Assembly: GCA_021295735.1 (NCBI GenBank)
Contig: JAGWBU010000004.1
Coordinates: 49,739-87,848, forward strand
DNA: 38,110 nt
Source: Candidatus Poribacteria bacterium
GTDB taxonomy: Bacteria; Poribacteria; WGA-4E; WGA-3G
Direction: 5' to 3'
Shown here: positions 1 to 6,644 of the stretch, piece after piece
Layout: every line of letters starts with the position of its first letter
Numbering within the stretch: position 1 is the stretch's first letter
Notes under the pieces: model-generated
What the model saw: only the letters and a program-made list of their open reading frames with translations
Databases searched by the model: none
What the model was told of the DNA's origin: nothing
Translations under genes and position numbers: made by a program

Positions 1-1
1 G

Positions 2-709
2 GACGGCGAATCGAACGGAAGGGATGGGTTCGTCAATGTAGTCTACAACGGATCGCTCTTTCAACATGCCCTGACCGCGTTTTTTGTGGATTCAGATTTC
101 GTCGACAGACTCGGATACTATCCATTTACGGGTTATCGCAGTGTAAATTTAGCGAGTTATTTCGTTAACGAATGGCGTGAAGGATTTTTCCGCAGAGCAT
201 CCGCTTCCATCCAAAGCCAAATCTCTAATACTTACGAAGGCGAGGTCTTTCGGCGTGCTCTCAATGTATCTTCACTGATCCTAACACATAGCGATTATGC
301 GCTTGCCGCTGGCTGGAGGGGCGGGCAATTTGAAGAATTCAGCGATAGTGTTTTCAGCATCGGATTCCGGGCGCGTGCTTCTGACAGGTTCAATAATGTC
401 GGTATTACCTACAATTGGGGTGAACAGGCAGGCGAACGGATTCATCGTATCAGCGGAAATCTTAATATCCGTGCCTACGGTTTCACCGCAGGACTCTCCT
501 CAAGAATCCAGTGGCACTTTGAGAGACGCTACCAACAGATTCTAACGCTCACTTATGACTTTAGTCCCGCCTTAAGCCTCGGTAGTCGTTTAATCTGGCA
601 AGCAGAAGGCATCAATATCTACTTCGCATTGCGCCGCTCTGTCCTCGGCGACCCAAATGCTTTGGAATTCAAACAACGTTTCGGAGCAAAAGTGATTCGA
701 GCATTTTAG
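2..709 (+). CDS. DUF5916-type outer-membrane beta-barrel protein, C-terminal part (5' end outside window)
   Basis: The reading frame is open from base 2 and aligns over its whole length with the C-terminal third of the DUF5916 protein at 6645-8624 (shared YNGSLFQ, GYxPFTG, NEWRxG, YNWGEQA and ALRRSV). The first start codon inside the window (GTG at 86) lies in the middle of this homologous stretch, so the real start is upstream of the window. The alternating aromatic and polar pattern and the terminal aromatic residue (RAF) fit outer-membrane beta strands. In the family this part follows an N-terminal CBM9-like domain, which is not visible here. Bases 563-643 are identical to 8481-8561 although the flanks have diverged. 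The substrate is unknown. Confidence 0.8.
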   Translation, partial: DGESNGRDGFVNVVYNGSLFQHALTAFFVDSDFVDRLGYYPFTGYRSVNLASYFVNEWREGFFRRASASIQSQISNTYEGEVFRRALNVSSLILTHSDYALAAGWRGGQFEEFSDSVFSIGFRARASDRFNNVGITYNWGEQAGERIHRISGNLNIRAYGFTAGLSSRIQWHFERRYQQILTLTYDFSPALSLGSRLIWQAEGINIYFALRRSVLGDPNALEFKQRFGAKVIRAF

Positions 710-892
710 TTCGTAGATATGGTAGAACACATCAAACCGTAATATATCAAAATAGTGGTTTTCCAACCTTGGTAAGTGCGGTTTCCTAACCAATACAGAA
801 TACCACACACGTATTCTGCCGTTAATATTGTCCAAATAACGCTATAATATACTATAATAACCCAAGTTGCCACCTATTTCGCAAATGCTCTT

Positions 893-913
893 GTAGGAGG
901 GGTTTCTAACCCC
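893..913. repeat. GTAGG-type hairpin repeat
   Basis: GTAGGA is followed by a perfect 6-bp stem GGGGTT/AACCCC with loop TCT. It is one member of a hairpin family scattered through the intergenic spaces of this window. Confidence 0.55.
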
Positions 914-1073
914 GATTTAGAACAAAAAAAAAAGCAGTATTTGCTAACTTGAAATCTTGTCCGTAGCAACTTAGGTTATAATAACCCAAGTTGCTACCTA
1001 TAAGATTTTAGACACACATTAGACACACAGATGCCATTTTTAATAGAGAACAGTTTATTATTCGTGAAATATC

Positions 1074-1126
1074 GTAGCGCAAACTTTTAGTTTGCGTCCT
1101 AATATGCACAAACTAAAAGTTTGTGC
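1074..1126. repeat. Pair of hairpin repeats (AAACT/AGTTT type)
   Basis: Two consecutive perfect stem-loops: an 8-bp stem at 1078-1085/1089-1096 (CGCAAACT, loop TTT) and a 9-bp stem at 1106-1114/1118-1126 (GCACAAACT, loop AAA). The pair forms the core of the second MITE-like unit. A related element is at 19905-19929. Confidence 0.55.
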
Positions 1127-1154
1127 TACATAGGTAGCAACTTAGGTTATAATA

Positions 1155-1178
1155 GTAGGCGGGTTTCTGTGTCCCGTC
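1155..1178. repeat. GTAGG-type hairpin repeat, imperfect
   Basis: GTAGG is followed by CGGG, a TTTCTGTGT loop and CCCG. It shares the edge and loop style of the element at 8690-8715. Confidence 0.4.
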
Positions 1179-1214
1179 TAATCTATTCGCACCAGAAAGT
1201 AACAGAGAAATAAA

Positions 1215-1243
1215 TTGACATTTTTCCTGTTTATCGTATTTTA
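1215..1243 (+). promoter_or_regulatory. Possible sigma70-type promoter for the sigma/TPR gene
   Basis: A consensus TTGACA at 1215-1220 is followed 16-17 bases later by a weak -10 (TATTTT/ATTTTA) around 1237-1243, about 70 bases upstream of the ATG at 1311. The -10 match is poor. Confidence 0.35.
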
Positions 1244-1310
1244 TGCAACCCTGCCGCTTCTATAACCTATCTTAACATTATGAAAGACAATATGTTTTTG
1301 GAGCTGAAGC

Positions 1311-3005
1311 ATGAAAAACGATGACGCACAATTGATACAACGCACATTGGCAGGCGACCAATCTGCTTTCAACACACTTGTGCAAAAATATCAAAAGCCA
1401 GTCCACGCTTTTGTATGGCGAAAAATCGGTGACTACCATATCGCTGAAGAAATCACGCAAGATATATTCCTCAGAGTTTATCAAAAACTCAACACCTTGA
1501 AAAATCAGAATAGTTTTGCAGGATGGCTTTACGTGATTGCGGCGCGCTACTGTTTCGCTTGGTTCGAAAAAAAGCGGATTCCAATGAAATCGTTAGATGC
1601 GATGCCAACAGAGGAATTGGAGGATCTGGCTTATACACAATACCACGCTCATCAACAGGAAGAATTCGTGAGTGAACGGCAACGCGAAGTTGTCAATAAC
1701 CTCCTCCAAAAGTTGCCAGTGAGTGAACGTACTGCTGTATCGCTTCACTATCTGGATAACAAATCATGTGAAGACATTAGCGAGGTTTTAGGTGTTTCGC
1801 CTAACACGGTCAAGAGTCGGCTCCACCGTGCTCGTAAACGTCTGCAGAAGGAGGCACACACGATTCGCGAGATATGGGGTGGTCAGAAAGGAGATAGAAT
1901 GTCTGATAAATTAGAGGAAATTCGCGGCAAGTTTAATGCATTCATGGAAAAAGTAGAATCTTCTCCGCTTTCTGGAGAGGATATTCTTTCAGGTGAGGAA
2001 TTACTCAAGGAAGCTTATGACGAGGTGGAAGAGGCACTCAAGGGTGAAATTACACCTGAGTTGGCGCATCTTGCTGTGGATGATATATACGCGCATTATG
2101 GCAAAATCGGTATGGAAAAACGCATCTCGCTACTCCGAAAGTATCAAGACATAGCGGCCAATGATAAGGAGCGTTTCTGGGCACATGAACACTTAGTGTA
2201 TAGCCTCACTTGTCTGGATAGAAACCGTGAAGCTATTGATGAACAGAAAAAACTTTACCGTTGGGCATGCAACCACTTGTCAGATAAATATGTGTTGGAA
2301 GTTGTTTCTAATCTGAACAGTGCTGGATGTTGGAAGGAAGAGGGTCGTATTGATGAATGGATCCAACTTTATAATGAGGCATCTGAACGGCTCGAAAAAC
2401 CTGAAGTGAGTGACTACTCTCGTTGCGATTTCTTGCAAATCGGTGCAGAAGTCTTGCGACACAATGAGCGGTATGATGAGGCATTTCTTGGAATTGAAAA
2501 GTTGGAACATGCTAACAAAGAACAGAGTTGGGAACATTATTTTAGGTTCTGGTTGGCTGTGAGAACAAATAGACTTCTACTGTACGGTAAACAGGAAGAC
2601 TGGGATCGTTATGATCAAGTGTTTTCGGATGTCCGTAAGTTTATTGAAACCGAAGTGGAAAAACATGAGGCAGGTTATCCTATGAATATTAACGATCTAA
2701 TATGGGCTGCTCATGATGTAGGGTGTTGTTTGGTATGGTCGAAAAAGTATGACGAAGCTAAACGTTTTCTACAAATCTCTCTTAATCTACAGCATAAAAA
2801 CGATTGGGCGTACTTCATGCTTGCTGTGAGCATCTGGGCAACTGAGAAGGATCGAGAAAAGACGCTACATTACTTAAAACTCGCTTCGGACTATGTGCTG
2901 AATTATTGGAATCAAGATAGGTACTACCCTGCCTTCCTTGAGACACCTGAATTTGCTGATGTAAAGGACGATAAAGAGTTTCTAAAAGTTCTTAGGCAGA
3001 AGTAA
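1311..3005 (+). CDS. ECF-type RNA polymerase sigma factor fused to a TPR-like C-terminal domain (copy 1)
   Basis: A 564-residue protein. Residues 1-90 form sigma region 2 (LVQKYQKPVHAF, AEEITQDIFLRVY, FAGWLYVIA). Residues about 128-185 form region 4, with the helix-turn-helix SCEDISEVLGVSPNTVKSRL followed by a basic helix. This is an ECF (group 4) sigma factor for promoter selection. Residues about 197-564 are an all-helical, TPR-like region with recurrent Trp/Tyr/Ala positions, far longer than a plain ECF factor of about 190 residues. GGAG lies about 8 bases before the ATG. An in-frame AAGGAG plus ATG at 1888-1901 could start the C-terminal domain alone. A paralog is at 4047-5756. The ligand or signal read by the TPR part is unknown. 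Confidence 0.85.
   Translation: MKNDDAQLIQRTLAGDQSAFNTLVQKYQKPVHAFVWRKIGDYHIAEEITQDIFLRVYQKLNTLKNQNSFAGWLYVIAARYCFAWFEKKRIPMKSLDAMPTEELEDLAYTQYHAHQQEEFVSERQREVVNNLLQKLPVSERTAVSLHYLDNKSCEDISEVLGVSPNTVKSRLHRARKRLQKEAHTIREIWGGQKGDRMSDKLEEIRGKFNAFMEKVESSPLSGEDILSGEELLKEAYDEVEEALKGEITPELAHLAVDDIYAHYGKIGMEKRISLLRKYQDIAANDKERFWAHEHLVYSLTCLDRNREAIDEQKKLYRWACNHLSDKYVLEVVSNLNSAGCWKEEGRIDEWIQLYNEASERLEKPEVSDYSRCDFLQIGAEVLRHNERYDEAFLGIEKLEHANKEQSWEHYFRFWLAVRTNRLLLYGKQEDWDRYDQVFSDVRKFIETEVEKHEAGYPMNINDLIWAAHDVGCCLVWSKKYDEAKRFLQISLNLQHKNDWAYFMLAVSIWATEKDREKTLHYLKLASDYVLNYWNQDRYYPAFLETPEFADVKDDKEFLKVLRQK
1888..1901 (+). promoter_or_regulatory. In-frame internal ribosome-binding site and ATG inside sigma/TPR copy 1
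   Basis: AAGGAG at 1888-1893, five bases, then ATG at 1899, in frame with the gene (codon 197). It lies exactly at the junction between sigma region 4 and the TPR-like domain. The paralog has the same arrangement at 4647-4661. Confidence 0.45.
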
Positions 3006-3021
3006 TACAACAATTTCGGTA

Positions 3022-3043
3022 GGTGCGGTTTCCTAACCGCACC
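3022..3043. repeat. Hairpin repeat GGTGCGGTT/AACCGCACC
   Basis: A perfect 9-bp stem with loop TCCT, 17 bases after the stop codon of the sigma/TPR gene. The same element recurs at 14813-14832, and a half-copy is at about 771-792. It could terminate or protect the mRNA, but no T-run follows. Confidence 0.55.
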
Positions 3044-3090
3044 GTAACTGTCAATTTTAGAAATATCCACCTTTTGGGAAACCCTCTTTA

Positions 3091-3103
3091 GTCCCGTAGG
3101 GAC
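3091..3103. repeat. Small palindrome GTCCCGTAGGGAC
   Basis: A 5-bp perfect inverted repeat with loop GTA, placed just beyond the point where the FRG-domain reading frame ends. I recall similar GTCCC/GGGAC palindromes as dispersed repeats in several environmental genomes. Its insertion may have cut the 3' end of that gene. Confidence 0.4.
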
Positions 3104-3110
3104 GATATGT

Positions 3111-3703
3111 TTATAGACCACGGTTGTATATGGGTGGATAAAGGAATATACTCTTTTGAGCAACAATACGATGGCGTGGATTCCGAGGGTGAATTATCAT
3201 TTCTTCTACCTCTTGGTTCTTTGCAGCAAGAAAACTCGCCCATCTTCCTTGGGTTCGCCAGAACACGCGAAAAATATGGCAATGAGATAGTCAATTGTAA
3301 AGTCAATCAGGTTGGTTTTGCCACCATAGTGTTGAAGTTCGGTTAGAAGTTCAAGCGTTTGAGTTTCGATAGACCTTTGAAAAGCTTCGTTGATGATAAG
3401 TCCTATAACGCCTCTACTGGTAGGATCCGAAAAGTCTTCATTAAGACGATTGGACGGTTTTCCTATATGCTTTTGAGCAATTTTCAACATGCCTTCTTGC
3501 ACATATGTTAGATCAAAGCCTACAAAATCAATATTGATATCCTCGTTATCAAAATACTCACGATAGAGGGCTGAGGAAATTTTACAATGCTGTTTACGTT
3601 CGCCTCGGTAGATGTAATCTCCGTCTTCCAATTTACTCTTGATTTCGCTGATAATATCATCAATGGTAAGTGACTGGTTTTCGCTATTAGTTTTATTTTT
3701 CAT
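3111..3703 (-). pseudogene. FRG-domain protein, frameshifted and 3'-truncated
   Basis: The intact frame (3703 down to 3206) encodes an FRG domain: YIYRGE near residue 32, then LQHYGGKTNLIDFT and IAIFFACSG near residues 125-150. The frame ends at GRVFLLQRTKR. In another frame the missing part continues (EVEEMIIHPRNPRHRIVAQ, then KSIFLYPP) to a stop at 3111, which is the usual FRG continuation. A single-base indel therefore broke the gene near 3205-3215. The remaining C-terminus is absent and a palindromic repeat lies there. FRG proteins are of poorly known function, often in accessory regions. The call rests on motif reading; an assembly error could mimic the frameshift. Confidence 0.7.
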
Positions 3704-4046
3704 ACTTTTTATACTCCATAGGTAAGATTGAATGGAAAATTATATCATGTCAGCCACTAGTGTTCTGTCTACACTAAAATTGCGATTTGTGTCAGTAGTC
3801 GGGAATCGGAGTTCCCTCCTACAAAGAGGGGTGTTCTGTAGGAGCGATCTCCGAATCGCGACCTTTAGTTATCCATCAATTCGCAACTTGATCAACACAC
3901 CGTAATATCAAAACATCCCCTTCAACTCTTGTCAAAGGACAATTTTTCTCTGGCTTTTCATTTTTTTTCTCATGATGCACGTTTACTTATCAAACTTTCG
4001 TCATTAAATAATAGAAGGATAAACCGTTGCCAATAGGAGAAAGTTC
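3704..4046. other. Intergenic region with hairpin repeats
   Basis: No gene is seen. It contains the palindromic pair at 3795-3862 and an AT-rich leader to the second sigma/TPR gene. The ribosome-binding site AGGAG at 4035-4039 precedes the GTG start at 4047. Confidence 0.6.
3795..3862. repeat. Two facing GTAGGAG-type hairpin repeats
   Basis: A minus-orientation element at 3795-3822 (stem GGGAA/TTCCC, edge reading GTAGGAG on the minus strand) and a plus-orientation element at 3838-3862 (GTAGGA, stem GCGAT/ATCGC, loop CTCCGA) face each other around a short spacer. Confidence 0.5.
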
Positions 4047-5756
4047 GTGGAAAGAGAAGACGATGTTGAACTAATTCGCAAAATTCTATCGGGCGACGAC
4101 GCTGCGTTTGGCATCTTGGTCGAAAAGTATCAAAAGAGCATTCATGACCTTGCATGGCGGAAGATTCACGATTTTCACTATGCGGAAGAGATTATGCAAG
4201 ACACCTTCCTTAAGGCATACAGAAAACTTCCGACACTCAAGAATCACACTCAATTTGCTGGGTGGATCCATGTCATCGCAAATCGACTTTGCATTGATTG
4301 GGTCCGAAAGCAAAAGCCTGCGATGCAATCATTGGAAAACACACGTCAGGAAGAAATCGATAAATCCTCTTATACACACCACATATCGGAACAGCGGGTG
4401 ACAGAGAGAGTTGAGTATTGCCATGAGCTTGTGCAAAGACTTTTGGAAAAACTGCCAGAAAATGAACGCACGGTGGTAACACTCTACTATCTCGACGAAA
4501 TGTCAACGAAAGAGATCTGCGAATTCATGGGAGTGTCGGTGAATACAATTACGAGCCGACTCCAACGTGCGCGAAAACGTTTACAAACCGATCAGGAATT
4601 CTTGGCTCAAGAATTCTTTGGTCATTTACAATTACCCGATAATCTGAAGGAGAATATCATGAGTCAATTAGAAGAAATTCGCAACAAGTTCAATTCATTC
4701 ATGGATAAAGTAAAATCTGACCCTGCATCAAGAGAGGATATACTTAAAGAAGCAGACAGCGAAATTGATGCTGCACTCAAGGATGAAATTACACCTGAGT
4801 TGGCGCATCTTGTGGTTGATGATATATACCCACACATGGGTAAGCAGGGAATAGAAAAACGACTCTCTCTTCTACATAAGTTCTTGGATGACGCACCAGA
4901 TAATAAAGAACGTTTTTGGGCACATCAAGAGTTAGCTTCAAGCCTTGCATTTCTTGGGAGACACCGAGAATCAGTAGAGGAACAATTACAACTTTACCGA
5001 TGGGCATGCAAAAACGACATTCCAGATAAGGATATATTACATATTTTCTGTTCTAATCTTGAGAACCCAGCATCTTGGTCTGCAGAAGGTCGAATTGATG
5101 AATGGATTAAACTATATCATGAGGCATCGGAACGTCTAAAAAAACCTGATGTAAGTTATCTTGACCGCTGCGAATTTCTACAAATCGGTGCAGAAGTGCT
5201 TCGAGCAAACGAAAAATCGGATGAGGCATTAATTGAACTCGAAAAGTTGGAAAAAACGAATACTAAACAGGATTGGAGACACTATTTTCGATTTTGGTTA
5301 GTTGTGAAAACAAATCGTTTGTTACTGTGTAACAGACGGAATGAATCGGAACGTTTTGATGAAATCATAACGGAACTCAAGAGCTATATGGAAGGTGAGT
5401 ATAAGAAATATAATGCGGGGCAACCCGTAAATACTGGTGATCTCATCTGGCTTTCTCACGACATCGGCTGTTGTCTGGTGTGGATAAATAAGTACAGTAT
5501 AGCAAGAAGTTTTTTACAAGTCGCTTGTGATTTGGGAGGTGAGAATCACTATGGACACTTCATGCTCGCTGTAAGTATCTGGGCATCAGATAAGGACCGT
5601 GGGAAGACTCTACATCATCTCAAGATTGCTGAGGAAGACTATGCTGTAGCTTCCTATAATTTTCGTGATAGTTACTACTCATCCTTCGTTAATACACCCG
5701 AATTTTCGGATGTAAAGGATGATCCAGAGTTTCTGAAAGTTCTGGGACAGAAGTAG
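4047..5756 (+). CDS. ECF-type RNA polymerase sigma factor fused to a TPR-like C-terminal domain (copy 2)
   Basis: 569 residues, starting at GTG 4047 with AGGAG seven bases upstream. Sigma region 2 covers about residues 10-95 (LVEKYQKSIHDLAW, AEEIMQDTFLKAY) and region 4 about 130-190 (STKEICEFMGVSVNTITSRL). The rest is an all-helical TPR-like domain closely similar to copy 1, sharing FWAHxELxxSLxxL and a CCLVW segment. Some DNA stretches are identical between the two genes (for example around 2048-2073 and 4785-4810), so this is a duplication. An internal in-frame ribosome-binding site and ATG lie at 4647-4661. It stands upstream of ABC transporter remnants and a DUF5916 gene, so it may once have controlled or been co-transcribed with them. 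Confidence 0.85.
   Translation: MEREDDVELIRKILSGDDAAFGILVEKYQKSIHDLAWRKIHDFHYAEEIMQDTFLKAYRKLPTLKNHTQFAGWIHVIANRLCIDWVRKQKPAMQSLENTRQEEIDKSSYTHHISEQRVTERVEYCHELVQRLLEKLPENERTVVTLYYLDEMSTKEICEFMGVSVNTITSRLQRARKRLQTDQEFLAQEFFGHLQLPDNLKENIMSQLEEIRNKFNSFMDKVKSDPASREDILKEADSEIDAALKDEITPELAHLVVDDIYPHMGKQGIEKRLSLLHKFLDDAPDNKERFWAHQELASSLAFLGRHRESVEEQLQLYRWACKNDIPDKDILHIFCSNLENPASWSAEGRIDEWIKLYHEASERLKKPDVSYLDRCEFLQIGAEVLRANEKSDEALIELEKLEKTNTKQDWRHYFRFWLVVKTNRLLLCNRRNESERFDEIITELKSYMEGEYKKYNAGQPVNTGDLIWLSHDIGCCLVWINKYSIARSFLQVACDLGGENHYGHFMLAVSIWASDKDRGKTLHHLKIAEEDYAVASYNFRDSYYSSFVNTPEFSDVKDDPEFLKVLGQK
4647..4661 (+). promoter_or_regulatory. In-frame internal ribosome-binding site and ATG inside sigma/TPR copy 2
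   Basis: AAGGAG at 4647-4652, six bases, then ATG at 4659, in frame (codon 205), at the sigma/TPR junction. It matches the position of the site in copy 1 although the surrounding residues differ. Confidence 0.45.
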
Positions 5757-5770
5757 GACAACGATAATTT

Positions 5771-6100
5771 ATGAAACTTCGTGATGTTATCGCCGCTGGT
5801 GTAAAGCCTCTTGTCCAAAATAGACTCCGTGCCGGATTGTCCATCCTCGGCATCTTCATCGGGATTGCAGGTGTGCTGTGCATGATCGCCATCGGTAAGG
5901 GTCCGGTATCATTGGCGAACGCCCTTACGGATGCGCGTTGTGGGCGTAATGAAGCCCAAAGGTCGTAGTCTCACTTGGATCTATTGCTTGGATGATGCCA
6001 TCTGTCTCCCATTGACAACCTATCAACAACGGCTTGAAGGTATAAATCACGTTGAACACTTGATTGTCTTTTTTCAAGAGGGGACCAATTTCAACAATAG
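5771..6100 (+). pseudogene. MacB-like ABC transporter permease remnant with large internal deletion
   Basis: The frame from ATG 5771 encodes a typical MacB/FtsX-type permease N-terminus (KPLVQNRLRAGLSILGIFIG, then a membrane segment) up to about 5900. A second frame from about 5925 carries an internal family segment (VVGVMKPKGRSLTW, then CIPLTT) and ends near 6090, where ABC exporter sequence begins. Several hundred residues between the two pieces and the whole C-terminus are missing, so no functional permease can be made. It begins 14 bases after the sigma/TPR gene stop, which suggests former co-transcription. Confidence 0.65.
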
Positions 6101-6616
6101 AAAATTGCCTCAGTCTTTCAGGACTTTTCACACTTTTTCTTGACCGCGGGGGAAAACATCGGTATCGGGAATGTGGAGCAGGTCAACAATGAACCTGCTG
6201 TGATTCAGGCGGCAGAGCAAGGTCAAGCAGATACCATCATTTCACAACTGTCTGACGAATACCAGACTTTACTCGGACGGCATTTTGATGGCGGCACCGA
6301 TTTATCGGGTGGAGAGTGGCAGAAAATCGCTGTCTCGAGTGCCTTTATGAGAGACGCAGAAATATTAATCCTTGATGAACCGACAGCCGCACTTGATGCA
6401 GAATCCGAATATACGCTCTTTCAACGTTTCAACATGCTTACGCAGGGCGTGACAACGTTGTTAATTTCCCATCGGTTCTCAACAGTCCGCATGGCAGATA
6501 GGATTCTCGTCATTGATGAAGGGAAAATTCTTGAGGAAGGCACCCATGAACAACTGATGAACAAAGGCGGTAGGTACGCAACACTCTACCGAATGCAGTC
6601 AGAAAAATATAAGTAA
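6101..6616 (+). pseudogene. ABC exporter ATP-binding domain remnant (C-terminal part only)
   Basis: Homology to ABC exporter ATPases begins before the first possible start, at about 6110 (SVFRDFSHFFLTAGENIG). It continues through the signature DLSGGEWQK, Walker B ILILDEPTAALD and the switch histidine ISHRFST to a normal C-terminus. The membrane domain and Walker A are absent, so the protein cannot bind ATP normally. It is joined directly to the permease remnant upstream, which indicates one deletion fused two formerly separate genes. The stop is 28 bases before the DUF5916 gene start. Confidence 0.7.
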
Positions 6617-6644
6617 AATATCTAAAGACGGAGGATGCTAATTG

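Larger units (their letters stand above)
857..1150. repeat. Two adjacent MITE-like units with terminal inverted repeats
   Basis: A roughly 20-base repeat beginning ATAACCCAAGTTGC occurs directly at 857-877 and 981-1001 and inverted at 963-982 and 1130-1150. This makes two back-to-back units (857-982 and 981-1150), each ending in inverted copies and each enclosing hairpin elements. Neither unit has coding capacity. A diverged single copy is at about 12137-12157 in front of atpB. The structure resembles non-autonomous miniature elements; no transposase is visible in the window. Confidence 0.6.
710..1310. other. Repeat-rich intergenic region
   Basis: About 600 bases without a convincing gene. 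It holds several short palindromes and two adjacent units bounded by inverted copies of a roughly 20-base repeat, listed separately, then a possible promoter for the sigma/TPR gene at 1311. Short open frames on the minus strand run through the palindromes and are not credible genes. Confidence 0.7.

Noticed and set aside
893..1178. CRISPR array
   Set aside because: The repeats are inverted and of unequal spacing, with palindromic spacers. There is no regular direct-repeat pattern and no cas gene.
2280..3306. Minus-strand open frames opposite sigma/TPR copy 1 and downstream
   Set aside because: They are shadows of the real gene or run through palindromes. Only the frame at 3206-3703 and its shifted continuation show family motifs.
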